From: Fratercula arctica
Taxonomy: Eukaryota; Chordata; Aves; Charadriiformes; Alcidae
Length of the DNA: 64,000 nucleotides
Direction of reading: 5' to 3'
Assembly (NCBI GenBank): GCA_947846985.1
Contig: CANTUZ010000011.1
Span: 33,103,589 to 33,167,588 of the forward strand
The translations under genes and the position numbers were made by a program. Below the pieces are notes generated by a model. It was not told where the DNA came from and did no database searches. It saw only the letters and a list, made by a program, of their open reading frames with translations. This document shows positions 14,001 to 25,866 of the stretch, piece after piece (the stretch's first letter is position 1; the number at the start of each line of letters is the position of its first letter).

Positions 14001-16785
14001 ATAAAAACACGGGCAGGGCCGGGCAGAGCTGTCTGCTCTGTAATTCACAGCTTGCACCGAGGCTCCTCAGCGCTGCAGCCGGGCCGACAGCAAGCCCGTC
14101 TCGGCGGCAGTGTTATCTCACTGTCATTGCATCCACGTGGGGCTGGCTGCATTACACAACCACGGAAAAGCCAGTATTTGTGCTGGGTACTCACTTGACA
14201 CGTCTGGTGGTTTTTTTAATACACAGGAGACATGTCCACACAAGAAAGCTCCTGGTGCCGCAGCAATTGGCTAGAGAAATGGCAGTCGGCAGCCAACATC
14301 GCTAGCGAAGTAACTCAGCAGCTACAAGTCAATCTGATGTACAGCCCCAGCAACGAGGACCCGGCTGTGGGGTCCCCCCAGAGCCATCTTCCTCTTCCCA
14401 GCATTCATTAATTCACTGTACAGCCACCCACCAGTGGGGCCCCGGGTGCGCATTCAGCACAGTGTTATTTTCTCTTTACGAGCACATTGAATGAAGAGAC
14501 CGTGTCACTGCCTCAGCAGGGCAGAGTCAAAGGTCCAACAAACGAGGCCTCTGTGGCCACACGTGCCGGAGAGCCGTGCCAGAGCCATGCCGGAGCCCCT
14601 GGCACTGGGGCTGCCCTGGGCTCACTCCTCTGGGGGGGTGACACCTCCGAGCAAGACCCCCACCTGCAAACCCCCTCCCAGCATTCACAGCACCGTGGGA
14701 CCACACAGGGGCACAGGAGACGCAATGAGTGATGCTGGGCTGAGCTCCCCATGTCACCCTCTGCTGGGACACGAAGGCGCTTCGTAAGAAACACGGGGGC
14801 AGTTGGTGAATGACGCAACTCCTCGTCTGCAGGAGCCATTCCAGACAAATAACACCCAGCAATAAACCGCCTGCACGCAGTAACCTTCGGGGAGCTGGGG
14901 GGCAGGGGGATACAAAGGCTTTTTGTTAATCCCAAAGACTCGGGAGCACAGGGTGAGATTGCTTACTAATTTAGATAGCAAAGAGAATGGTTGTGCAAGG
15001 AGCTCCTAGAAAAACAGCTTTGCCATGAAAAGTCCTTCGGTTCCAGATGGGAGGTCCTAAGCACCCCCACAAACCCCCTTCCCTGCAGAGAGGAGCCCAG
15101 ATGTGCAGCTGGTCAGGCACTAGGGCATATGAGACAGAAATACATCCAGAAAACTTATCTTGCCTTTTTCCAATTTGTCTTGGTCAGTCGAAAGCAGGTG
15201 CCGATGGATCACAGCCCTTTTCCACTCCTGCATCTACCAGCCATACCCACGCTTACTCGGGAGCTCAAAGCGGGTTTAAATTGATGCTCTTCTGCCCCTT
15301 TGACACATCTTCAGTGAACTCACAGACCCAGCACTTGGTGTTGAGCTTTAGCCTGTTCACAGGCACCCCAAGGGGAGCAGTATAGGTGTGCATCCATCTC
15401 TTTTTCAGTTCCAAACTGAGACAAATGGTTTTTTGGAGCGTGCAATGAGCAGCCGGGCTGTGGGGCAACGGGCGATGCGAGAGGAACCTGCACAGCCACG
15501 AAAAGCTCATGGGGCACGTGTGGGCTGCAAGGCAGGGTGCAGTTTGAGCAGACAAACTGCACAGCCTGCCCACTTAAAGCCCTCTCCTCCGCCACAGGCC
15601 TCGTCTAGGGGCAAAAGCGGTGTGAGACCTTCAAACCCCTGCCCGTGTCTAACCCACGGCCGGTTGGGCTGGGCTGACCACACACACACAAACACAGGTA
15701 CACACATACCACACACAGGGGAATGCGGACCAGCCGGCCTCTCCTCTCCTGCACTTCAGGCTCCACGTCAACTAAATTTAACAGCTCCTGGGCAGGAGGC
15801 AAAAAAAACACAAACAATTAGTAACTTTTTAATGACAGTATTAAATGATGTTTCATTTCCTGTAACAGAGCAATACCTGCGCAGTCCTTTCCCATTTCTC
15901 TCTCTTTTCTTCCAGAAAGAATATTCCCTTCAGCCCAAGTGTCCGGGTGGAAGGGGGAAGCCCGGGAGCGGTGGCTCAGGTGAGTGCCGGCAGTCCGGGC
16001 TGCCCCACGCAGGGCTTTGCGAGGTGAGCTGGGAGAGGCTGGGGCTTCTGTTCACACCCGGTGCTGCTGAGCCCCTTGGCTGGAAAACACGGCTGGGATG
16101 GGGGATACAACGCTGGGATGTGGAGGGGAGCAAAATGTGGAGAGGTGAAAATAAGTGAACAAGCACCCCCGTGCCTGCAGCAGCCTGGCCCCTTTCTCCA
16201 GCCCTTCACGGGGACAGCAGCATCAGGCCACACGTGGCCGTGCCGGTGCGTGCACCCATGGGTGCGGGGGCATGGGAATGTGGCTGGTACCTGCACCCCG
16301 GTGATACCCCCTAGCTCCCCTTATCCCCTTCCTCTGGGTGGAAATGGCTTCACCCCATGCCTGCCCACTTCCTGGGACCGAAACGCTGGGCGTCTGCAGG
16401 CTGGTACGGGGCAACCCAGGCAGAGCCAGACCACAGCATCCACCTAAGAGCCAAAGGAGTTGCTGGGGTGGTTTAACTGCTCCTCCTCCCTCAGCTTCGC
16501 AGCCTCTGGTTTCCCAGGCCATGGCAACTCAGGGACAGCTGACATGGTACCTCCAGCTACAGCGATGGGGACAAGGGACCCAATCCAGGCAGGAGCTGCA
16601 TCTCAGCAGGGTGAGACACGGGGCAGCGATGCAGCTGTGTTACACAGCCCTGGTGTCACCAGGATGCCCATGGCCCCCGTGCAGAGGCTGCTTCTCCCTC
16701 CCGCAGCCCTTACCCACGGGGTGCAGCAGTTGGTAAATGACGGGGTGTTGCAACACGCTGGGGAATAATCACGATAACTCGAGCG
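11031..16785. other. Non-coding region between minisatellite and CpG island
   Basis: No supported exon. Between about 11.4 and 12.6 kb the sequence is less GC-rich, then GC-rich DNA resumes. A short degenerate CA-rich stretch lies at 15,681-15,718. One exon-like segment at 15,929-15,979 is listed separately. Confidence 0.45.
15929..15979 (+). other. Possible untranslated exon with good splice signals
   Basis: A pyrimidine-rich tract ending in TTTTCTTCCAG is followed by a short segment that ends ...GGCTCAG and then GTGAGT, a near-consensus donor. It lies on the same strand as FAM107A and about 9.7 kb before its first coding exon, so it could be a 5' UTR exon. No peptide identity supports it, and such acceptor/donor pairs also occur by chance. 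Borders are approximate. Confidence 0.2.
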
Positions 16786-16789
16786 GTTG

Positions 16790-17480
16790 CCCTGGTGCTG
16801 CGCTTGGCTGTTGCAGTGGTTGCTAAAGAGAGTGGGCGTGCGGCTTCCTCTGGGGCGATCTGATTTCTCCGGGAGCGTGGTTAAGGCACGCTTAGGAGAA
16901 ACCGTCCTCCGTGGAGCAAGGACACGACCTCTCCGCCGGCAGCAGCGGCCGTACTGCTCGGGCGCCCGGGCACGCACGGAGCTGTTTGCTTTGGGGGGAA
17001 AAAACGATTAGTTTGTTCCTCCATCCTGGGAAAACATCGTCTGGCAACGAAGAGCAAAGGCAGCAAGTTTTCGGGGCGGCAGAGGGACCTTTGGGACGAG
17101 CACTGAGAAGTGGGCAAGGCCACCGGCCGCTGCCGGCTGAGCTCCAGCCCTCGGTGGGGTCCCTTTGGGGTGACGAGAGCGGCGGGGAGGGAGCACCGGC
17201 ACAGCGGCCGCCTCCACGTGACCCTCGGTCCCTGCTCCCACCGGAGAGACCTGGCAGGAGCCAGACAGCTTCATCGGACCCGGCCAAAAAGTCACACAGG
17301 AGCCAGCGCAGCCGGGCAGAAGCAGCAGCCTCATCCCCCGCAACCCCATGTCGTGGGGTGTGGGGCAGCACCTGCCCCCCGGGCTCCCCAGGGCCACACT
17401 GCAGAAATCAGGTAAGCCCAGGGCCCCCCGAGCCACCACGGGGGGTTCCCGCATCTCTGCCGGCTCCCCACCGCGGGGAC
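16790..17480. promoter_or_regulatory. CpG island, candidate upstream promoter of FAM107A
   Basis: CpG dinucleotides are dense here (for example CGCCGGCAGCAGCGGCC and the surrounding 200 bases near 16,930), in contrast to the flanks. Inside it, ATCAG followed by GTAAGC at 17,411/17,412 is a strong splice donor. In vertebrates, FAM107A transcripts start from non-coding first exons upstream of the shared coding exons. This island, 8.3 kb before the first coding exon and on a compatible strand, is a good candidate, but a non-coding RNA promoter is equally possible. Confidence 0.4.
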
Positions 17481-18399
17481 GGGCTGCTGAGCACCCATGG
17501 GATTAGTCTGCGCTGCATACCTGTTTACCCACAGGTGACTTTGGACCCTGTTTTAAATTTTGCTTGAGATACCATGTTACTTTAATACTTCTGCTTCTGC
17601 CTTTCAAAACGGACCCATATCCTGCAAGTAATTCCCCAAGCAAACCCCTGCCGCGATTCAAACCTTCCGGGAGAGGCATTGGGCTGGACGGGGGCACTTG
17701 CTAATACAATCCCTGCAAATCAGCGTGGGAGGATTTTCTCTGTATTTGACAAAAATACTTTTGAGCTACCTTAAAACATTCATTAATGATTGATGTGCGT
17801 CTCTATGGTAGGCAGGCAAATGCACAGAGCAAATATTTGATGAGATACTGAAAGTAAGTTTGCAATTATCGAGCAAGACTGCTAAGCATCTGTCACTGCT
17901 TAACAAATAAACAAGCCGCTCATGTGCCACTTGCAAAAGGCACAGGGCTGACGTCCCTTGGTGATTGCTAACAGAGCGGGATCCCAGCCTTGTTATCTTT
18001 GCTTATCACAGTCCAAGGTAATTAAATGAAATGATTAACCAGCACACCCAATCCTGCCTGCCTGCAGGCAGAGCAGAGCTTGGTGCCGCCCGACTGTACA
18101 AGCATTTCCAGCGTCAGCCAATACAAATCAGGGTACCTGTAACTTCTACACACCAGACAGCTCAGCCCCAAACCCGATGGCATTTCTCTCTTCCAAATAC
18201 ATGCACATGAGTATGAAGCTCAGCGGGTGACTGTGGTGGCATCTGGGGTCCTTTACATCTGGGGTGATAGCAGCTGGCGGCGCGTGAGCAGCCCGGGATG
18301 AGCCAGTCCCACTCTGTGCCCTCCTTATGTGGGTGCAGCGCTGGTGTAAATGGGGGACTCCGGGCTGCAGTGCTGGCACGGCGCTCGCAGGGGTGGGCA

Positions 18400-18608
18400 G
18401 GACTGGGAGCACTGGCTGGACGGGGGGGAATGGCTATACTGGTGGGAGAACACTGGCTGCACTGATGGGAAACACTGGCTGCGCTGGTGAGCAGCATGGG
18501 CTGTACTGGTGGGGAGCACTGGCTGTACTGGTGGGAGAACACTGTCTATACTGGTGGGAGAACACTGTCTGTACTGGTGGGAGAACACTGTCCGTACTGG
18601 TAGGCAGC
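18400..18608 (+). repeat. 23-bp minisatellite, about 9 diverged copies
   Basis: Tandem copies related to CTGTACTGGTGGGAGAACA with a period of about 23 bases. The last three or four copies (18,520-18,605) are nearly identical and the earlier ones are diverged, which suggests recent expansion at the right end. Confidence 0.8.
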
Positions 18609-19164
18609 TCCATGCCCAGCATGTGCTTCGCAGAGAGGCAGAGGCAGGAATGGTGGTGACACGTGGCAGCGGTGCTGGGAGCTGCAGGGCCGTGTCCCCC
18701 TGCCCCGTTTCACTTTTCCAGCAGAGTTTCCTTTCCCTTTCCAACCCCATGACCTCGTGGGGTCTATTCCTGAAGGTCAGGGCTGAGTGAAGGCGAGGGG
18801 ACCCAGGCCGTGCACGCCTGCTGCCCCGAGGCAGCCACCCGATAACTGGGAACTGCCACATCGAGTTACATTCACCCTATTACATTATAAATACCAGAAT
18901 TAGCCTTGCTTAATTATTTAAAACTATAGATTAAAAGCAGACAAAGGCTCTTTGCCTCCTTTCCGGAGCATGCGTATCATTTAGCGGTGATACGGTCACC
19001 TGGTGACAAGCAAGGGGGAGCGTGCCAGGTCCATGGGTATGAGATGCTCCCAAGCTGCCGGCACGACAGGAACCAGAGGAGAGGAAAATGAGGGTGAGGA
19101 TGGGAGCTGGTACTATCTCACCCAGGGAGGGTAACAATTAGCACCTGCCAATCTTTGGGCTCAC

Positions 19165-19246
19165 CATATTATTATTATTATCATCATCCTCATCATTATT
19201 ATTATTAACACCATCATCATTACTAACATCATCATCATCATCATCC
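19165..19246 (+). repeat. ATT/ATC trinucleotide microsatellite
   Basis: Blocks of (ATT)n and (ATC)n alternate over about 80 bases with a few interruptions. This is a compound, imperfect trinucleotide repeat with no coding frame. Confidence 0.9.
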
Positions 19247-22200
19247 GTCAGCAGGGCAGTAAGCCACAGCAGATATTAAGTTAATATGAAGGCATTTTGT
19301 TCCGGGCTCAGCTGCGTAACAACACACGGATCAGTCGGGGCGTTAAGGCGCATTTTGTGGGCTCGGCTGCGGGGACTCCCCCACCAAAGGGCTTCCAGGC
19401 ACTGCCAGCCTCCCCTGGGCACCTCGCTCTGCCCTGAACCTACCAACCATGCAGAAAGTGCCTTCCAAAAGCAAGTGCCCCGCTTTGAGGTCAAACCACT
19501 TGTCCTCCCAGCAGCAGATCCTCCACAACGCAGTTGCACACCCGAAAGCTGCTCTCCCAAAGTTTCTCTCACCGCACAAAACTTTGGGGCTCACAAAGAC
19601 TGACACGCAATTTTTTTCCCTGCCCCATGATGCCAACCCCAGCTATTCTGCGTTTCTAGAATACAATTAATTAACCTCAGGGAAACCAGGCAAATTAGCA
19701 AATACCATCAATTCAAGAGTCCTAAATGAAAGAGAAACTTTCAGCTTTGTTCTTTGTAGGACTTAACATACAGCACAACCTTTTCTGCCATTACACTCTC
19801 ATGGGAAAAGCTGCAGGGCCAGACTCCAGCTCCACTTCAGACAGTGGAAATGCACTGACTGAATGTTCATGCTCTAAAATGGGGGAGGGGGAACATTAAC
19901 TTTTGGTTAACAGGCAGAAGTGTGTGTGAGACTAGTTTAAAGACCCCATGCACCTCCAGGGTCACTCCTCTCAGCCTTCCCGAGGAGCAGGGGTGTGCAG
20001 GATGCTCCCCTCATCCTGGGGAAAGGAGGGCTCCTTGCGGAGCAGATGCCGTCAGGAGCATAGCCCAGAAAAGGGAAGGTTCCTCCCATGATCGCAGCTA
20101 AATGTGTCAGAAACTCACATTATTTCCCAGGCTGAGGTTACTGGTCTAAAGAGCTTTAAACCAGCTCTGCTGACCCGGACTGAGTGTGTTGGGTTCGCAG
20201 TCTCCTTACTCACAGGATGTGTATGACCAGTTTCTTTCATCAGCCCTTCGTCACTCTGTTGGTTCTTTAAAAAGAAAAAAAGACACATTTATGAATAAAC
20301 CCCAGGCATCCAGAAAACCAGAGGTGCTTCTCTGTAGCCACAGTTTTAAGTGATCACTTCTGCCCAGGAAACGGTCCCTTGGGTCAGCGATTTTACAAAC
20401 CCAGATGTTGGCTCTGACCCTGGGCAACCTGAGGTTTTTGCCTGGTCTCATCCCTTCTACCAAGCAACAGGGTTTCACAGAATTACAAACAGTAATATCC
20501 TCTGAGCCTGGAACCCATTCCCAGAATAATGCCTTTTGCCTGTTTTGACACAGGTGGCGCTCCACAGAGGCCCATTTTCTGCTCAGAAAGCAATTCCCAT
20601 CCAATATTTTTAATAAGAGCAGTTTGGTCACCTTCTGCCCCTATTGACAAACCTCTCCAGAGATGCTTTGGTGGGAAAATCAGTTCTCAAATGACACAGA
20701 CAGCAGAAATAAAAAGACTGCGAACTCTGTTCGCTCTGTAGATTTCAGCTAAAGCTAAACACCGACCCGTGCTGCAGGAGACAGCATCAAAGCTTTGCGG
20801 GTTAAGGATGCTGAGAACCAACCGGGCACCGTTGCACAGGGCAGGGCACATGCGGCGCTGAAGGGAGAGAAACTTGGCTTGCAGCTGGCTTGGAAAAGGG
20901 TCAAGGGATGCGCAGGGGAAGGGAGAGCAGGTCGCAGAGGGGCAGGAGGTCGAGGAGAGCTTGGCAAAACAAAAGTCAGGGGGAGGAGGCATTTCACGCG
21001 AAAACCTGCAAAAAAGCAGCCAAATGCTGATGTCCTGGTGCACCCTGCATTCTCCTATGCAGTCGCAAGCCGAGAGGTGCTGGGCAGGAGCCCAAACCTC
21101 CACCCTGCAGCTTTCTAAACCCAGCCACTAGGAATTAATTTTCTTTTCAATCCCTTATTTTTCCCCTTGTGCAGAACGGCTGGAGCCAGGCAGGCAGCTG
21201 TAAGCAGAGTTGCACCCCTCCAGTTACCTGCCCTTTCCAGGGCTGTTAATCCCCTTAACATTCCTGGGGATTACTTCCATCCCGACGGGACGGTGAGGCG
21301 GGCTGCCAGCCGCAGCGCAGGGAGCGGCGCACGGTCCCCGCGCAGAGGGGCTCGCAGGGCAGCCCACCGCGGAGAGACGAGTCGCTTAATCCTAAATAAA
21401 TGCTGTGTGAAGGGCGTCTCCTCTGAGTGAGGGGAAAACCAAAAAGCAGCAGCAGCAAAGGGAAGTGTAGCTCAGCTCCCGACACTGCCGAGCCCTCATG
21501 CCCGATGCCTGTCCCTGGGAATAAACCAGTCCTCCTCCTCCTCCTCCTCTCCAGGAACAAGCTAAAACCTTTATCCTTGCCCTGGGCTGCACAAAAGCTA
21601 CTCAAACCCCAAGCAGCACACTGTTTTACACTCCTAGTAGGGTATATTTAAAGTATTCTTTGCAACATCCAGGTTTTCTAAGGCATTTAGTGTTGCGACA
21701 AAACAGCCCAGTACTCTGTTCCCTAAAAGACTGGGGCTGAGCATAATCAGAAGTGGCAACGATTTGGGCCACTCACAACAAAATTGTGCAGACTCACAAT
21801 TTTATTGAAAGCCTCCAAGGAATTGGGGGATTTATAAGCATTTCCAGGCAGTTTGATCAGGAATTTGGGCTTTGCTTCAGGTCAGAACAGAGCAAGATAC
21901 TAAAATGTCATTTTTCTCCCCTAGCGAGTCCCACACTGCGCAGGGGGGTGGTCAGTCTCTGGGCCATCTCAAAGATGCTGAATTTTCCCTGTGGGGTCTC
22001 CTAGAGAACTCATCAAGACTGGGAGCTCGTTTCACAGCTACGACTGGGAGAGGAGATAGGCCACGCGTGAAGTCCAAGTATCTGCCAGCGTCCCTGGCCT
22101 CCTCATTCAGGCAGTCTTGCTTTTTCCTTACAGAAAAGTTGCTCGGAAACACACTTTTCCTAGAAAGCCTCAGGCTTCTAGAAATGAGGAAAAGGAAAAT

Positions 22201-22464
22201 ATTTAAAAGCAAGCAAAAGCCTGAGTGTGTTGAAACAAACAGAGCTACTTTTTATAAGCAACCCTCCAAAGCCGATGCATTTAAAAGGTCAGACTGTCTT
22301 TCTGCGTACAGCAGAGGGTATTAAAATGCACATGTATTTTTTTGTTTATATCTTGCCAAGAACAATATAAAAATGTCTAACACCTTTTGCTGATTTATGA
22401 TGGTGGTCAAGGAGGTGCCAGAGCAGAGCCTTGCTCATTGATCTACGGCTGAATCATGCAAAAA

Positions 22465-22545
22465 CAGACACCCTGCTGTAAATCCACTGCAGAGACCTGG
22501 CTTGATTTACACCTCCAGCACTATAAATAATGGCAAAAAGCAGCC
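22465..22545. repeat. Possible ancient amniote palindromic repeat fragment
   Basis: The segment holds GCTGTAAATC and, about 30 bases later, its near reverse complement GATTTACACC. This resembles an old interspersed element with palindromic TGTAAATC/GATTTACA arms that is common in reptile and bird DNA. Recognition is from memory of the motif only. A repeat library search would decide. Confidence 0.3.
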
Positions 22546-25500
22546 TGATAGCAGTCTGTCTCCCCTTACACGGACATGAATTACATCAGGTCTTGAAGAT
22601 GATAGATCTACTCCATGAGAAACATTTTGCACTGGGTCCCTATCTGCCAACCTGCAGGAGAAAGGATGCCCTGTCCTTACTCCCAGTATAACTCCAAGCT
22701 GTGTTTCAGGCTCACCAATACTTTTATATTCTCATTTCTATTTTTCTGCTCAATGCAAATAAAGACATTCCTTGAATTGTTCCAGACTAAGGTCTTCCGA
22801 AGGTTTAAAGCGCTGTTCTGCTAGTGAGGTTCAAGGCTCCTTCAGTCCCGGTTAGGGACAAGGTCAGGGCTTTGACTTTGTCCCCAGAGCAGCAGTAGGG
22901 ACACCCACTGGAAGCCAAACCAGGGAGGTCGGTGTCTGCACAGCCCTCAGCACATCTAGCGCAGTGAAAACCAAGCTCAGAGCTACCTGCTGTGTCCCGC
23001 TCCCCCGGTATTGTTCAGGCAAATTACACTCATTGTGAGGACTTTTGCATGCTGATTTAACAGCCGCCTGGCCAGAAATGCTTCCAGTCGCTTTCAGTTC
23101 CTCCCACTCCTTCCTTTCCGGTATTTTCTCCATTTCTACTAGTTTCAAGGAAAAGTTTCCCATCTGCTTCCAGTAAATAGGCTGATAAATTGCCGTTTCT
23201 TTGCAAGCCTCAGCCGTGCAACATCAGATTGCTGCAGCCGGGAAATAACCACATCAGCCAGTTCAAAACCTCCACTCCTGGGGTCTGGGTATTGGAGGTA
23301 GGGAAGAAGGGACTCCCACTCCTGAGATGCAAAAGGAAACCCATACATCATGGAGGCAGGGGGAAACCAGTAATCATAAGTAACAGTGCTGCACCAGAGC
23401 CCCAAGAGCTAGCACAGCTTAGCGGCAGGGCCTGAGAGAGACTTGGTACAGGCAAAAAAAAGCACCAAAGTCATGGGAGTTACAGCCATTTACAGCATCC
23501 AGATTGGTCCTTCAGGCTTGGTTGGCTGCATAATCCTTCCACACTTGCTGCTCACTGCATTATCCCCCAGCAGAGCACAACAGGTGGATTTAAGATGGAC
23601 AAATCCAAGACTGATATGCCCCATCCCTTCTCCTGCTGTGCGGCAGGATTTGTTATCCAGCACACAAGCAATTGCAGGAATCTCTCTGTCGCAGGATGGG
23701 GCAGCTCTGGTCTAAGCGACGGCACAAGAAGAGTGGGAAAAGGGCGACAGGATGACACAGTGACACTGAGGTTAGTCTGGCAATGCAGCTGTCCAAAAAT
23801 GGTGTTTTCATGAAAAACACCTGGCATTTTATTCAAGTTACTCCACGGAGAGACATTCTTTTGTTTGACGAATGAAGACATTGCATTGTCATTTGAAATA
23901 GGAGCCCATCCATTTAATTCACACCAAAACAAGCCTTTGCTTTTGTATCCTCCTTCCTTGTCTTTTGCCTGCCTCTTTTCCTGTAAAAAAAGAAAAAAAA
24001 AAAGGGGGGGGGGAGAAGTAGAAGAAGAAAAAAACTAAAGCAATTTTACCCCATTGAAAACCTGACATGTTTTCTCATTGTTCAAAGCCTGGCTTTCATC
24101 TAACAAAAATTAGCCATGAAATTGTGCTGCCCTAACCCTCGGCTGTTCTTCAGTCCCCGCATCTCTCTGGAAGGCAGCGCTGAGCCCCCAGTTTCAGCCT
24201 GTGGAGTCCGTCCCTGCAGGGGTTTGAGTCAGCCCGGCACTTGCCATCAAACATCAAACCACGCCACCTTCCCCCTTCTGCCAGCAGTGATGTATGATCC
24301 TAGTGGAAAATAATTTGATACAAGAAACCACTGGTTCCAGCTTCCAAGCACCTTTTAAATATGTACCGAACTATTCACCCCAATTACACTCATGTAATGG
24401 GCTCTGACTTGTTTTCCTTTGTTCCCAAAGCAGTAGGGCCATGGCCACATTAACATTCAATGAGAAGTTGTTTGATACTGAATCATTTCTTCAGCGGTAT
24501 TATTCCTTACACAATTCTGTTTGATTGCAATCCACTTTACATTTGATAAGCACTTACTATGAAAGAATGACCTAGCTTGCTTTCTCTTGCCTTTTCTTTA
24601 TTGATTTCTCTTTTAAAAGGGTTTTATTCCTTTTATACATGAGATTGCAACAAGAGAGAGAGGCAACATTACGGAACAACTGTTTTCCTTGCTGCTCCAC
24701 CAGCTCACAAAACTTCACACTAGGCTCCCAAAAATACTATAATAAGGAGACACTTACAGACACAGAGCTGCCTACACCCTTTTCCGGGGACTTTTTGTTC
24801 TTACTGGTAAACTTCCAAATTGTTCAAGTGAATAGTCAGGAATAAATTGCTCTTTCTGAGCTCCCGATTAGACCGTACACTGAATAATTGCAGGCAGTCC
24901 CACTGTGCTCCGCATTTAAAGACACAGCCCACCGCATGCCGTTTGTCTTATAACTTGTGCTTTGCGCTCACTTTGTACAGGGGGTTTTGTAAAGGAGAAA
25001 TGTAGAGCACTTGCAAAATACCAACAGTGAACATGTCCTGTGGTTTGCCTGAAACTCAGGCTGCCATCATTTCCACAACAGTGGGCTCTTGTTCTTACAC
25101 CTAGAACATACGAATTACCACAGCACAACCACACACTGCAGGGGCGAGCTATGCTTTTCTTGGCTTTGGGCTCGATCCTGATTATTAGGCCCGCAGGATA
25201 TCGGCAAAATCTTTCCTTGACAAGAGGTTTCAGATACAGCAGCACTTCCTCAGGCCCATGTTTCAGAAGCCCCTCAAATCCCACAGCATCCCCCTGTGCC
25301 AAGGGACTGACAGCCTCAGCCAGGATGACCAAAGCAGTGGCTCAGTCCAGTCCACATCCATGGCCATTCCCAGTTTTAGTTAGACCTATCTTGCATTAAT
25401 TAATCCTTGGCACTAAATGCTGCAGCCACTGAAGCGAGTGGCTGGCAAGTAATTTAAGCGATCTAATTAATATGTGTCTCATCAACAACGCAAAGGGAAT

Positions 25501-25696
25501 AGTTTTTAAAACCTCTAAAAAACCTGCACCGGCACACGGAGGCACGTGCACGCAGCCACTGACATGGGTGCCAAGCAGCCGGGGCAGGGACCATCGCTTC
25601 TCCTCTGCCTTGCCCAGGGGAGATTCCCAGCAGGAATTCCACACCACAGTGGAGTGAGACTTCTCATGCAAACACCTCTCTTTTCTTCCAGCATCG

Positions 25697-25866
25697 ATGT
25701 ACACTGAAATACAGAGGGAGCGACCAGACAGTGGGAATATCCTGACCCACCCAGACTACATCGATGGAAACCCAGACCTCATCAAACCTAAAAAGCTCCT
25801 AAATCCTGTAAAAGCCTCGAAGAGCCACCAAGAGCTGCACAGAGAGCTGCTGATGAACCACAAAAG
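25697..25866 (+). CDS. FAM107A: FAM107A coding exon 1 (residues 1-57)
   Basis: The acceptor TTTTCTTCCAG ends at 25,691, so the exon itself starts at 25,692 with five untranslated bases. It encodes MYTEIQRER through LLMNHK and the first two bases of Arg57. The donor is AAAG|GTAAGA. Confidence 0.95.

Larger units (their letters stand above)
17481..25691. other. Non-coding region upstream of FAM107A coding exons
   Basis: Probably 5' intron or promoter sequence of FAM107A. The block at 17,560-18,060 is AT-rich with homeodomain-like TAATTA and TAATGATT cores, GATA-type TTATC and a CRE-like TGACGTC. A second, smaller CpG-rich patch lies at 21,280-21,425. TATAAATA occurs near 22,523. A (CTC)n run lies at 21,534-21,550. 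No coding exon is supported. Confidence 0.45.

Noticed and set aside
15388..16158. Plus-strand open frame of 256 codons
   Set aside because: It has no recognisable domain, simple composition and GC-rich DNA, and the exon-like splice signals inside it would interrupt it.
22523..22530. TATAAATA as a FAM107A core promoter
   Set aside because: It is an isolated TATA-like word within a probable ancient repeat, with no donor or CpG context nearby.
24916..25332. Minus-strand open frame of 138 codons just before FAM107A
   Set aside because: Nothing in the peptide resembles a known protein, and there is no promoter or splice support.
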